From CAWBUW01 sp963792075 (GTDB lineage Bacteria; Chloroflexota; Anaerolineae; Anaerolineales; UBA4823), in the NCBI GenBank assembly GCA_963792075.1, contig CAWBUW010000012.1:1922001-1986000 (forward strand): 64,000 nt of DNA, written 5' to 3'. Numbering within the stretch: the first letter of the stretch is position 1; the number at the start of each line of letters is the position of its first letter. Positions 9,605 to 17,986 of the stretch are shown here, in pieces. The position numbers were made by a program, and so were the translations under genes. The notes beneath the pieces are model-generated. The model saw only the letters and a list, made by a program, of their open reading frames with translations, was not told the DNA's origin and searched no databases.

Positions 9605-10600
9605 TTACTTGAACAGATCAGGGTAGAGCGATTTGGCGATGGCTTCCAGCGCATCTGCCAGGCGCGGGCCCGGGCGGGAAGAGGTATCGCCATCAATCAG
9701 GAAGATTTTGTTTTCTTTGACGGCCGCGATTTGCTCCCACCCAGGGCGAGCCGCCAACTGTTCGGCGGTTAATTTGTCGCCATGCGAATCGGGCCCCAGG
9801 ATAAAAGCGGGATTGCGTTTGATTACTTCCTCTGCGCTGACCTGAGGATAATCTTCGCTCAATTCGGCAAAAAGATTGACACCGCCTGCCATCTCGATCA
9901 TCTGGCCGGTGAAGGTGCCCGGCCCAGCAGTCATCAACGGCTCATCCCACACTTCCCAGAAAACCGTGGGGCGCTTATCCTGGGGGATGCTGGCGATTTT
10001 TTGGCTCACCGACGCGACGCGCGCTTTCATATTGTCAAGAACACCAGCGGCTTCGGCATTGTGCCCGGTGACCTTCCCGATCATTTCAATGTTGGCGTAT
10101 ACATCTTCGAAGGTTGCCGCGCTAACTGCAACCACTTTGACCTTGGCCTGTTCCAATGCGGTAATCACCGCTTCTTGCCCGCTGCCGTTGGCCAGCACCA
10201 GATCGGGTTTCAGCGAAAGGATGGTCTCGATGCTGATCAATTCGGCAGAAAACCCTCCGATCTTAGGCAGTTTCTGGGCTTCGATGGGAAAGTCGCAGTA
10301 GGTCGTGTCGGCGACAACCAGGCTGCCGGCGCCCACAGCAAACAAGATCTCTGTATTGGAAGGGGAAAGCGATATGATGCGCGCCGGCGCGGCTTCGACG
10401 GCCACTTCGCGCCCTGCGCCATCGGTGATGGTCATCGGAAATGCTGGAACAGGCGTCGCTTTTTGAGTTGGAGTAGATGCTGCGGTTGGAGGCATGGACG
10501 CAGCAGCAAGCGTTTCTGTTGGTGCCGGGCCAGTGGGAACGCACGCACCAAGCAAAAGGGAAATGGTTATCAAAGAGGGGAATAGAAGTTTACATATCAT
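9605..10600 (-). CDS. btuF: Corrinoid-binding lipoprotein BtuF
   Basis: Periplasmic-binding-protein-like corrinoid receptor, anchored outside the membrane. Signal peptide MICKLLFPSLITISLLLGAC ends in a lipobox (LLGAC). A Thr/Pro-rich linker leads into the two-lobe type III binding fold (RIISLSPSNTEILFAVGAG, KIGGFSAELISIETILSLKPDLV, ending EAIAKSLYPDLF). The start at 10600 is chosen because GGTGAT precedes it and gives a compact signal peptide; an in-frame ATG at 10612 has no ribosome site. First protein of the operon after the riboswitch. Confidence 0.92.
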   Translation of the reverse strand: MICKLLFPSLITISLLLGACVPTGPAPTETLAAASMPPTAASTPTQKATPVPAFPMTITDGAGREVAVEAAPARIISLSPSNTEILFAVGAGSLVVADTTYCDFPIEAQKLPKIGGFSAELISIETILSLKPDLVLANGSGQEAVITALEQAKVKVVAVSAATFEDVYANIEMIGKVTGHNAEAAGVLDNMKARVASVSQKIASIPQDKRPTVFWEVWDEPLMTAGPGTFTGQMIEMAGGVNLFAELSEDYPQVSAEEVIKRNPAFILGPDSHGDKLTAEQLAARPGWEQIAAVKENKIFLIDGDTSSRPGPRLADALEAIAKSLYPDLFK

Positions 10601-10654
10601 AGGAATCACCATTGTTTTTAAAGTTAAGATTTGAACGATAGTAGAAAATAATAA

Positions 10655-10676
10655 AACCCGGCCTTTCGGTCGGGTT
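10655..10676 (-). terminator. Intrinsic terminator of the cobalamin riboswitch expression platform
   Basis: On the minus strand, AACCCGACCGAAAGGCCGGGTT forms a GC-rich hairpin followed by TTTTATTATTTT. It lies between the riboswitch and btuF, the usual place for ligand-controlled termination. The AACCC segment just after the riboswitch (in AGAACCC) could compete for the 3' arm of this stem; that alternative pairing is inference. Confidence 0.8.
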
Positions 10677-10704
10677 ATGAATCTGGCAAATCAGTATGCG
10701 CCAT
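10675..10704 (-). CDS. Possible 9-residue leader peptide in the riboswitch expression platform
   Basis: Short ORF encoding MAHTDLPDS, preceded by a near-perfect ribosome-binding site (AAGGAGGTGG, minus strand, ending about 4 bases before the ATG). Its start codon sits in a 6-bp hairpin (AGTATG-GCG-CATACT), and its TAA stop lies at the base of the terminator stem. No homologue is recognised. It may be translated to couple ribosome position to termination, or the strong site may be coincidental. Confidence 0.4.
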   Translation of the reverse strand: MAHTDLPDS

Positions 10705-10743
10705 ACTCCACCTCCTTAATCCGAGAAGGGTTCTTATGAGTAT

Positions 10744-10860
10744 CGTTGAGGTCGGCATCCTGGCTTATCAGTTAACTGACTTACAGTTGCGGTACAGCGC
10801 TGGACTTGCACCAGCTTCCACCTTTACGCCCTGGCATCCGGGCAACGGGTCACCTCAACG
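10744..10860 (-). promoter_or_regulatory. Cobalamin riboswitch
   Basis: On the minus strand the conserved core is clear: GGAAGCTGGTGCAAGTCCAG, then GCGCTGTACCGCAACTGTAAG, and finally the B12 box AAGCCAGGATGCCGACC. The closing P1 stem is formed by CGTTGAGGT (10852-10860) and ACCTCAACG (10744-10752). The element is compact, about 117 nt from P1 to P1. It sits between a promoter and a terminator and precedes btuFCD and the cob genes, so cobalamin should repress the operon. Confidence 0.93.
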
Positions 10861-10884
10861 CTATTCGATTGTTAATGTGCTCAG

Positions 10885-10912
10885 ATTGTATCAGGTTATT
10901 CAGATGGGTCAA
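10885..10912 (-). promoter_or_regulatory. Promoter of the cobalamin operon
   Basis: Minus-strand TTGACC (10907-10912), a 16-bp spacer and TACAAT (10885-10890) match a sigma70-type promoter. Predicted initiation is a few bases before the riboswitch P1 stem. Confidence 0.65.
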
Positions 10913-10943
10913 GGGATTCTTTGTGAGAACCGGATACAAATGC

Positions 10944-10972
10944 TTGACATGCAATCTGGCACATGGTATTTT
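10944..10972 (+). promoter_or_regulatory. Candidate promoter for the secreted protease
   Basis: TTGACA (10944-10949), a 17-bp spacer and TATTTT (10967-10972). It leaves a 5' leader of about 130 nt before the ATG at 11112, which has AAGGAGGAACGATAC directly upstream. A second AAAGGAGGTT at 11024-11033 has no following start codon at usable distance. I see no further gene in the 10913-11111 stretch. Confidence 0.6.
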
Positions 10973-11111
10973 AAATTCAAATTCACATCACGGGGGGAAA
11001 GAGAGCTAATAAAAGACGTTCACAAAGGAGGTTTTCAATTTAGATAAACGCACCTGCCATATTTTTTACCCGACCCACAATAAATTCTGATCTCGTAAGG
11101 AGGAACGATAC

Positions 11112-14100
11112 ATGAGAGGCAAGTTATTTAAGCTACTCAGCATTATTGTTATCTTTTCGATAATCGTAATGCCTGCCAGCGCCAAGCCCGCTCAGGTGAT
11201 ACTGGATGATAATGCCACGATATCGTCGGATGTTCAATTCACGGGTAATTATATTATTGTGTTTACCGATCCAGGTGTTGTTGAATATCGTGGAGGCATG
11301 AAAGGTCTTTCCGCCACCACCCCAGCCGAAGGAATGAAGCTGGACAGCAAATCGACTGCGGCGCTGGCATACAAGGCTTTCCTTGAAAGCAACCAGGATG
11401 CTTACCTCGCCAGCATGGAAAAATCCCTGGGCCATGAGTTGAAAGTCTTGGGACGCCTGCATTACGGCGTTTCTGCTGTGGTCGTGCCGATGAGCGATGC
11501 GGAAGCAAAACAAATTGAGCACACGGCACAAATCAAGGCGTTATACAAGGAAACCATCGAGCATGTGGATACTGACGAAGGTCCAAGGTGGATCGGTGCT
11601 CCTGGCATTTGGGATGGCACAGACGTACCCGGTGGAGTTGGAACCATGGGGGAAGGCCTGGTTGTTGGTATCCTCGACTCGGGAATCAACTCCGATCACC
11701 CCTCCTTTGCAGATATCGGTGGAGATAATTACAATCACACCAATCCCTGGGGGGCGGGTGTATACGGGGGCGTCTGCGATATTACCGATCCGACTTATGA
11801 TGCCTCGTTTGTCTGCAATGACAAGCTAATCGCTGCCTACGAGTTTAGTTATTCCTACTTTACTCCCGGTCCAGGATTGGTCGAATACCCCACGCCTGAA
11901 GATGAACAAGGTCATGGTTCGCACACCTCAAGCACCGTAGCAGGCAACATTGTGACTGTCACTTTGGAAAGCTCAGTTGTAACCTCAACCATCTCTGGCG
12001 TTGCACCACATGCTAACCTCATCATGTACGATGTGTGCTGGTCCGATAATAATATTGGTAATGACTGCCCGACCGGCGCGATCGTAGATGCCATAGACCA
12101 ATCGATGGCTGATGGCGTAGATGTGATCTCCTACTCAATCTCTGGCGGCACCAACCCGGCTTTTGACCTGGTTGAACAGATGTTCGGGTTGTCGGCCGAT
12201 TACAACGGAACGTTTATCTCTACATCTGCTGGGAACAACGGTCCCACTTTGTCCACGGTAGCTCACCGCTCTCCGTGGGTGTCGACTGTGGCAGCCTCAA
12301 CGCATGACCGCGTGTTTAGCAACTCGCTGGTTAACATGAGCGGCGGCGATACAACCGCCCCAGCAGATATGATAGGCAATGGTTATACAAGTGGCTACGG
12401 CCCTGAAACAATTGTTTACGCTGGGGATTACTACACACATACTGCCGGTACGGTGGACCTGACAGAGGCGAAACGATGCGCACCCAACTACTTCCTCCCG
12501 GGAACTTTCGCGGGTGAAATCGTGGTGTGCGACCGCGGCGTCTATGCTCGTATCGATAAGGCCGCCGAAGTTGCCCGCGTGGGCGGTGGCGGCTTCGTTT
12601 TGGCGAATGTCAATACTGTTGACTCCATGGCCACGGATATCTATGCAATTCCTGGTGTGCTGATTGACAACGTCAAAGGCGATGCACTTCGCACCTGGCT
12701 TGCTACCGGTACCGGCCACACAGCCACCATCGCAGGGGGTGTGCGTACCCTTAATCCGGCTGCAGCGGATATCAGCGCCTCCTTCAGCTCGCGTGGCCCG
12801 AACACAAGCTTCGATTTGCTCAAGCCAGACATCACCGCGCCTGGCGTGGATATCTTGGCCGCAGTGAACACGGTCAACCCGGCCGATCCACCAGAATACG
12901 GCTTGATGAGTGGCACATCCATGGCCGCCCCGCATGTGGCTGGCGCAGGCCTGCTCTTACGCGCCCTCCACCCGACCTGGACGGATTCGATGATCCGCTC
13001 GGCGCTGATGCTTACCTCACAACCCTATTTGTCGCTGTGGTCAATCAATGCCAATGGCGCGGGACGGGTTGACCTGAGCCAGGCTGTCAATACAGGCTTC
13101 ACGCTGCACCAGAACACCAGAGCAATGTACGACTACGTTTATTCTAAGGTCGGCGACGCCCGCACATTCAACCTTCCATCCATCATGGATACCAAGTGCG
13201 TGGTGAATTGCACCTGGACTCGCACGGTGGTCAGTCAGCTCGACACTACTGCTACCTACACGACTTCGTTTGAACTTTTCTCAGTTACTGGTCCTTTCGA
13301 CGTCACCGTCTCACCGGCGGTCTTTGATCTGGGTCCTGGTGAGAGTAAGACGCTCACCTTCACCATGGACGTCAGCGCCCTGCCTGTAGGCTCCTTCGGT
13401 ACTGGAATAGTCTGGTTTAGAACTACCGCCACCGGCGTTCCCGATATGCACATCCCAGTCTACGCAAAAATTCCAGCATCTAACTTGCCCAGCAAGATCG
13501 TTGAAAATTCGGATACTCTTACCGCCGGTACGATCGATCTAACCATCCAATCCATCTCAGCTCCAGCCCTGACGATCACACCCTATGGCCTGGTTGAAGG
13601 GCCTCGGTCGGACTTCTCCCTGGTGGAAGACCCAACCAATGGAGATCCGTTCGATGTCACTACTGGCACCAAAACTGTCACAGTCGCCGTTCCGGCAGGC
13701 ACCAATCGCCTGGTTGCCGAAATCGTTGATTCCTCCTCATCCGACCTGGATTTGTTCGTCGGCCTCGATGATGGAGATGGAATTGCCGAAGCGGGTGAGG
13801 TAAAGTGCGCGAGTGCAACCGGGGCCGTGTTGGAGTACTGCAATATCAATGATCCAGCCGCAGGGACCTATTGGGTGCTGGTGCAAAACCATTCCGCATC
13901 CGCCGCTGGGGTATCGGATGTCATTATCCTCACCACGGGTGTTGTGCCGACGATGGATGAGGGCAACATGGTATTCACCGCGCCCATCAGTACGACTATG
14001 GGCGTTCCCTATAATATCTCCATCGATTATACGTTGGATGGAACGCTCACTGCGCTGCGGTATTACGGCGCTTTCTCCTTAGGTACCACTGCTACAACGC

Positions 14101-14177
14101 CAGATGACATTGGCACCACGTTGTTGGATATCCGCCGCACATACCTAAGGGTCTTCTTGCCGTTGATCTCCCGGTAA
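11112..14177 (+). CDS. Secreted subtilisin-like serine protease (S8) with PA and pre-peptidase C-terminal domains
   Basis: 1021 residues. A signal peptide (residues 1-24, ending ASA) is followed by an inhibitor I9-type propeptide (about 45-150). The S8 catalytic domain has Asp189 (GILDSGINSDHP), His268 (GHGSH), the oxyanion Asn in TSAGNNGP (about 375) and Ser603 (SGTSMAAPHVAG). A PA domain is inserted between about 430 and 545. A beta-rich fibronectin-like region and a pre-peptidase C-terminal-type domain (SSDLDLFVGLDD, about 880) follow. The last residues, RVFLPLISR, form a short hydrophobic-basic tail that also ends the FG-GAP protein at 26162. It likely degrades extracellular protein. It is transcribed alone, followed by two strong hairpins. 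Confidence 0.92.
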   Translation: MRGKLFKLLSIIVIFSIIVMPASAKPAQVILDDNATISSDVQFTGNYIIVFTDPGVVEYRGGMKGLSATTPAEGMKLDSKSTAALAYKAFLESNQDAYLASMEKSLGHELKVLGRLHYGVSAVVVPMSDAEAKQIEHTAQIKALYKETIEHVDTDEGPRWIGAPGIWDGTDVPGGVGTMGEGLVVGILDSGINSDHPSFADIGGDNYNHTNPWGAGVYGGVCDITDPTYDASFVCNDKLIAAYEFSYSYFTPGPGLVEYPTPEDEQGHGSHTSSTVAGNIVTVTLESSVVTSTISGVAPHANLIMYDVCWSDNNIGNDCPTGAIVDAIDQSMADGVDVISYSISGGTNPAFDLVEQMFGLSADYNGTFISTSAGNNGPTLSTVAHRSPWVSTVAASTHDRVFSNSLVNMSGGDTTAPADMIGNGYTSGYGPETIVYAGDYYTHTAGTVDLTEAKRCAPNYFLPGTFAGEIVVCDRGVYARIDKAAEVARVGGGGFVLANVNTVDSMATDIYAIPGVLIDNVKGDALRTWLATGTGHTATIAGGVRTLNPAAADISASFSSRGPNTSFDLLKPDITAPGVDILAAVNTVNPADPPEYGLMSGTSMAAPHVAGAGLLLRALHPTWTDSMIRSALMLTSQPYLSLWSINANGAGRVDLSQAVNTGFTLHQNTRAMYDYVYSKVGDARTFNLPSIMDTKCVVNCTWTRTVVSQLDTTATYTTSFELFSVTGPFDVTVSPAVFDLGPGESKTLTFTMDVSALPVGSFGTGIVWFRTTATGVPDMHIPVYAKIPASNLPSKIVENSDTLTAGTIDLTIQSISAPALTITPYGLVEGPRSDFSLVEDPTNGDPFDVTTGTKTVTVAVPAGTNRLVAEIVDSSSSDLDLFVGLDDGDGIAEAGEVKCASATGAVLEYCNINDPAAGTYWVLVQNHSASAAGVSDVIILTTGVVPTMDEGNMVFTAPISTTMGVPYNISIDYTLDGTLTALRYYGAFSLGTTATTPDDIGTTLLDIRRTYLRVFLPLISR

Positions 14178-14210
14178 GCGCCAACTATAACGAAACCAGT
14201 TCAAAAATCA

Positions 14211-14242
14211 ATTGCGCCACCGCGGCAATGCGGTGGCGCAAT
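14211..14242. terminator. Perfect hairpin after the protease gene (first of two)
   Basis: Arms 14211-14223 and 14230-14242 are perfectly complementary (13 bp) around a 6-base loop. There is no U tract. Together with the next hairpin it probably ends the protease transcript. Confidence 0.6.
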
Positions 14243-14260
14243 CCCGGAAAATTGGAGTTT

Positions 14261-14297
14261 GGGAGTGCGGGTGGGGCAAAGCCCCACCCGCACTCCC
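14261..14297. terminator. Perfect hairpin after the protease gene (second of two)
   Basis: Arms 14261-14277 and 14281-14297 are perfectly complementary (17 bp) around the loop AAA. The 3' flank is AATTTCCCC, so only a minimal U tract exists on the plus strand. It could end transcription from either side. Confidence 0.65.
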
Positions 14298-14364
14298 AAT
14301 TTCCCCCTCCGATGGGGGATAATCGCCCAAATGCGATTACCCTGCACAACAAACCATGTGCCCA

Positions 14365-14393
14365 TTGACTTGGCTACTTATATTGAATATAAT
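14365..14393 (+). promoter_or_regulatory. Promoter of the exopolysaccharide locus
   Basis: TTGACT (14365-14370), a 17-bp spacer and a perfect TATAAT (14388-14393). With initiation near 14400 this gives a leader of about 425 nt before the first gene at 14825. The leader has no convincing ORF but holds several hairpins. Confidence 0.75.
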
Positions 14394-14532
14394 GACTTCA
14401 AGTAATCCCTGTTCAAGTGGTTATGGTAACAACTAAATAAGGGGTTGTGATCTAATGATCGAGATTGGTCGCACAGCTAGCTTAAGTTTATAGTGGGTAA
14501 GCCAGCATAGATCCTTAGGGAACCAATTGCGA

Positions 14533-14573
14533 AACCGACCAGAGCTGAAAAAGCAGGTTGGTTTGTTTGTTTT
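14533..14573 (+). terminator. Terminator-like hairpin inside the exopolysaccharide leader
   Basis: AACCGACC (14533-14540) pairs with GGTTGGTT (14556-14563), eight pairs with one G-T. A small inner stem (GCT/AGC) closes on GAAAA, and the tract TTTGTTTGTTTT follows. This has the form of an intrinsic terminator placed about 170 nt after the predicted start site and 250 nt before the first gene. It is either an attenuator or the end of a small RNA. Confidence 0.6.
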
Positions 14574-14656
14574 AACTGGGCTTTGTAGGTTATTCGCTGG
14601 TCTGTGTTCAGTCTATTCCTTCTTTTGTTAGTTTTTAGTGGTAGTGACAAACTCAT

Positions 14657-14726
14657 AATTGCGTTAGAACGCAATTGCCGCAAACACGCGCGACACTGTA
14701 ACCCTATGTCGGAATGGCGGAGCGTG
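14657..14726 (+). other. Structured leader segment with an ops-like sequence
   Basis: A 9-bp perfect hairpin (14657-14665 with 14668-14676, loop AG) is followed by a nested structure: CCGC (14678-14681) with GCGG (14717-14720), and inside it CGACA (14691-14695) with TGTCG (14707-14711). The 3' side contains GGCGGAGCGTG (14716-14726), one base short of the enterobacterial ops element GGCGGTAGCGTG that recruits RfaH. The resemblance may be chance. No known riboswitch core was recognised. Confidence 0.3.
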
Positions 14727-14824
14727 AGTGCAGCCAGCCCAATATTGACATTTTCAAGTTTGGAAACCTCGCTACGAAGACCGCTTTGTTTGGTTTTCAC
14801 ATCAAGACGGAGGTGAAAAGGATT

Positions 14825-16360
14825 ATGGACTTAAAGAGTTATCTCGTTATTCTTAGAGGGAATTTATGGGTGATTTTGTCGACGGTAGTCGTGACAGTGG
14901 CAGTCGTGACATTGATAACATTCATGACCACTCCGATCTATACAGCGTCGACCACCTTGCGAGTTGCCACTGCGTCAAGCGGGGTGGTGGGTTACTCAGA
15001 TTACATGTATGCAGATCGGCTGATGAACACTTATACAAAGCTCGCTACAAGCAGGCCGGTAATTGAAGAATTAGAAAAAAAACTAAACCTACAATCCACG
15101 CCTCAGATTGAGGTAGTGACTATCCCCAACACTGAGCTCATCAAGATCTCAGTAGAAAGCCCAGATCCTATAGTTGCACAAAATTCAGCCAACTCCCTGG
15201 CCGAAATATTAATCGCCCAAGGGCAGGAACTCTATTCGGGTGGAGAAAAGAGCACGCAGGAGATCTTGAGTGAACAATTAAAACAGGCTGAAGATGAATT
15301 AAACCAGTCGCGGCAAGACTATGACTCTTATGTATCTCAATATCCTAAAGATCTCGAACAAATCACGGCGATGAGTGAGGCAATACAACTGAAAGAGAAA
15401 ACTTATGCGACCTTATTGGATCAGTACGATCAGGCCCGATTGAAAGCGATGATCCGGGCAAATATAATTACTGTGGTAGAACCAGCTATTGCCCCATTAA
15501 TTCCCTCAAAACCTAACAAGGTGGTAAACATTGGTTTGGGTTTCATGGTTGGTTTAGCAGGTGGGGTTGGCCTGGCTTTCTTATTCGAGAACCTGGTCGG
15601 TACCCGGCTTTATACTTCAAAGCAAATCGAGGCCACAACCGAGCTTAATACTATTGGGAAAATTCCCACAATGGAGCGAAGGAGGTTGTTTTCATTGAGG
15701 AAACACAAAAAAGAGAATTTTCATTCTCCTTTTGAGGAAGCTTTCCGCCGCCTGCACATACAATTATTCATGAAAAACACTAATAACATGAAGAGGAATA
15801 CATTTAAGACTTTTCTTATCACAAGCTCAGAACCAGGTGAGGGCAAATCGACGATTACAACTAATCTAGCCATAGCAATTGCCCAGTCCGGGAAGAAAGT
15901 GGTCATTGCAGATTGCGATTTGCATATTCCCAAGCAGCACAAGATACTTAGACTATCCAACCAGGTAGGATTAAGCACTGTACTGAGCCAATCAATGGAA
16001 ATAGAAGATGTAGTGAATAATACTCGTTATCCAGGAATGGATGTGCTCACAAGCGGCCCGCTTCCACCTGATCCTGCCAAAATGCTGAGCAGCCCCCAAA
16101 TGAAATCCTTGATTAAGTCGCTATCGCAACAGTACGATATCGTTCTCCTAGATACGCCTGCCTTTCTGGCAGTAGCAGAAACGGCACACCTTGCATCCAT
16201 TGTCGATGGGGTTGTACTCATTGTCCGGCGAAATTATATTCGGGAAGAGGCCGTAAGGGAGACATGCAAACAGTTATCAGATATTAAGGCTCCCATGATT
16301 GGCCTTGTAGTGAATGAAGCTGAACGAAATGGGACTTATTATTATTATGGGCATAAATAA
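14825..16360 (+). CDS. Polysaccharide co-polymerase/tyrosine autokinase (Wzz-BY-kinase fusion)
   Basis: 511 residues. The N-terminal Wzz domain has a first membrane helix at about 13-35 and an extracytoplasmic coiled-coil region (about 140-215). A second helix lies at about 235-256. The cytoplasmic kinase domain of the CpsD/CapB type has Walker A in SEPGEGKST (about 335-343), Walker A' in KVVIADCDL and Walker B in DIVLLDTPA. It ends in the tyrosine cluster GTYYYYGHK, the usual autophosphorylation tail. It controls chain length and assembly at the inner membrane. The start at 14825 is supported by GGAGGTG upstream; an earlier in-frame ATG at 14714 lies in the structured leader and is unlikely. 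Confidence 0.92.
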   Translation: MDLKSYLVILRGNLWVILSTVVVTVAVVTLITFMTTPIYTASTTLRVATASSGVVGYSDYMYADRLMNTYTKLATSRPVIEELEKKLNLQSTPQIEVVTIPNTELIKISVESPDPIVAQNSANSLAEILIAQGQELYSGGEKSTQEILSEQLKQAEDELNQSRQDYDSYVSQYPKDLEQITAMSEAIQLKEKTYATLLDQYDQARLKAMIRANIITVVEPAIAPLIPSKPNKVVNIGLGFMVGLAGGVGLAFLFENLVGTRLYTSKQIEATTELNTIGKIPTMERRRLFSLRKHKKENFHSPFEEAFRRLHIQLFMKNTNNMKRNTFKTFLITSSEPGEGKSTITTNLAIAIAQSGKKVVIADCDLHIPKQHKILRLSNQVGLSTVLSQSMEIEDVVNNTRYPGMDVLTSGPLPPDPAKMLSSPQMKSLIKSLSQQYDIVLLDTPAFLAVAETAHLASIVDGVVLIVRRNYIREEAVRETCKQLSDIKAPMIGLVVNEAERNGTYYYYGHK

Positions 16361-16425
16361 AACTGTCATCTTTATTGACCGTTCATGTTCAATTTTCTAA
16401 AGAAGACCAATTCAAGGAGAATAAC

Positions 16426-17283
16426 ATGAAACGAATACGCTTTCGAATAATCATACTCACCTGTGGGCTGGTCGTACTCAGTAACCTGGAGCGATTGCTC
16501 GAGCCGCTCCATTATAACGGACTTACATACATGATTGCCTTGGTGATGGTGTTAATCGCCCTTATTGGTCCTCGTGTGGTCCGAATTCCGTTATGGATGA
16601 TTCTGACGGCGCCTGTATTGCTACTTCTCATTTATGAAGCCTGGATTGGGTTACTCGGGCAAAGTATATCCATTCCCTTTATCCTTGTGGAAGGATTCAG
16701 CATAGGTTTGACAGCTTTATTGGCTCACTGGGTAAATTTAGCAATCAGCGAGTTTGAAAGCTCCGTTGCTCATATCACAATTGGCCATCATAGTAAATCA
16801 CCAGAACCCGATTCGGTGGGTCAAGGTTTAATATATCGAGAAGTACGGCGATCTCGAAATCACCAGCGCCCTTTAACATTGATGACAATCGAAGTGGATG
16901 AAAAATCGATCAAGGTGGCTCTGGACCGCATGGTGCAACAAGCTCAACTAGCCATGATGAAGCAGTATACTTTATCAAACGTATCGAAGACGCTTTGTGA
17001 CAAATTGGAGGACTCTGATATTATCGTCCAGAGGAATGATCATTTTCTCATTGTATTACCGGAAACAAGGCCTGAACATATACCTGGTGTGATCGAGCGT
17101 TTGCGGCAGCAAGTGTCAGATCAAGTTGGGGTTGATCTCAAAATTGGTACAGCGTCTCTCCCCATAGATGGGTTTACTTTAGAAGGACTCATCGACAAAG
17201 CAACCGCGGAAATGCAAGCAGATCTGGAACCACACCGTATAAGCGAGATCGAACGGCTGGCCGTTAACCAAAACCCATCCTGA
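16426..17283 (+). CDS. Membrane protein with a degenerate GGDEF-like domain
   Basis: 285 residues. Three to four hydrophobic segments (about 5-20, 32-50, 55-75 and 80-110) precede a cytoplasmic domain (about 140-265) that follows the GGDEF fold: RRSRNHQRPLTLMTIEVD, then DSDIIVQRNDHFLIVLPET and IGTASLPIDG. The signature position reads RNDHF (203-207) instead of GGDEF, so it should not make cyclic-di-GMP. A role in sensing or protein interaction for the polysaccharide machinery is inferred from its place between the BY-kinase and the initiating transferase. The start at 16426 follows AAGGAG. Confidence 0.7.
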   Translation: MKRIRFRIIILTCGLVVLSNLERLLEPLHYNGLTYMIALVMVLIALIGPRVVRIPLWMILTAPVLLLLIYEAWIGLLGQSISIPFILVEGFSIGLTALLAHWVNLAISEFESSVAHITIGHHSKSPEPDSVGQGLIYREVRRSRNHQRPLTLMTIEVDEKSIKVALDRMVQQAQLAMMKQYTLSNVSKTLCDKLEDSDIIVQRNDHFLIVLPETRPEHIPGVIERLRQQVSDQVGVDLKIGTASLPIDGFTLEGLIDKATAEMQADLEPHRISEIERLAVNQNPS

Positions 17284-17314
17284 ATGTTGTGATATCGAGA
17301 GATTAGGTGGCCTT

Positions 17315-17986
17315 ATGGAATTTACAATTATTAAACAGCCACGATTTCCGCATCAGGTAATTTATCGGAAAGCAAAGCGTGTACTCGATATCATTTTCTG
17401 CATCCTGATCTTGCCTATCGTCTTACCGATCATGGTTATTTGCGGAATCGCTATCCATTTTGATTCGGCTGGCCCCATCTTCTTTGTTCAAGAAAGAATA
17501 GGTAAGGGCGGTCGTTCTTTTCGAATGGTTAAATTTCGCACGATGAAATCTGTTTTTGATGATAGCCAAAGTCGGGCGTACATGAAGGCTTACGTAAAAG
17601 GAACCCTTGATTTTAATGGGGATGACGAAAAAATCTATAAGCCAATCAAAGGCAATTGTATTACCCGAGTTGGGCGGATCCTCCGGAAGACCAGCCTGGA
17701 TGAATTACCACAGATCATAAACGTCTTTAGAGGAGAGATGAGCATTGTCGGCCCGCGGCCGAATGTACTTTGGGAAGTTGATGAGTACCGGCCATGGCAT
17801 CACGAGCGCTTTGAAGTGCTGCCTGGAATTACCGGGTTGGCTCAGGTGCGCGGAAGGAGCTGCATCGATTTTAAAACTCTGGTCCGGTTTGATATTGAAT
17901 ATATTGAGAAGCAGAGCCTGGCGCTGGATATGAAGATCCTGTGGTGGACTTTCCTTTCGGTTTGGAAGGGTAAGGGCGCAAATTGA
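17315..17986 (+). CDS. Undecaprenyl-phosphate sugar-1-phosphate transferase (initiating transferase)
   Basis: 223 residues of the bacterial sugar transferase (PF02397) family. An N-terminal membrane helix (KRVLDIIFCILILPIVLP) is followed by the catalytic region GGRSFRMVKFRTM, LRKTSLDELPQIINVFRGEMSIVGPRP and PGITGLAQVRGR. It attaches the first sugar phosphate to the lipid carrier on the inner face of the membrane. Short form without the large N-terminal domain of WbaP/WcaJ. Its stop overlaps the next start (TTGA). Confidence 0.93.
   Translation: MEFTIIKQPRFPHQVIYRKAKRVLDIIFCILILPIVLPIMVICGIAIHFDSAGPIFFVQERIGKGGRSFRMVKFRTMKSVFDDSQSRAYMKAYVKGTLDFNGDDEKIYKPIKGNCITRVGRILRKTSLDELPQIINVFRGEMSIVGPRPNVLWEVDEYRPWHHERFEVLPGITGLAQVRGRSCIDFKTLVRFDIEYIEKQSLALDMKILWWTFLSVWKGKGAN

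Noticed and set aside
9782..10585. Plus-strand open frame of 267 codons opposite btuF
   Set aside because: Antisense to a well-supported lipoprotein gene, no homologous features.
14400..14824. Known riboswitch (cyclic-di-GMP GEMM or similar) in the exopolysaccharide leader
   Set aside because: The conserved cores (for example the GGACGCAAAGCC type) are absent; only generic hairpins are seen.
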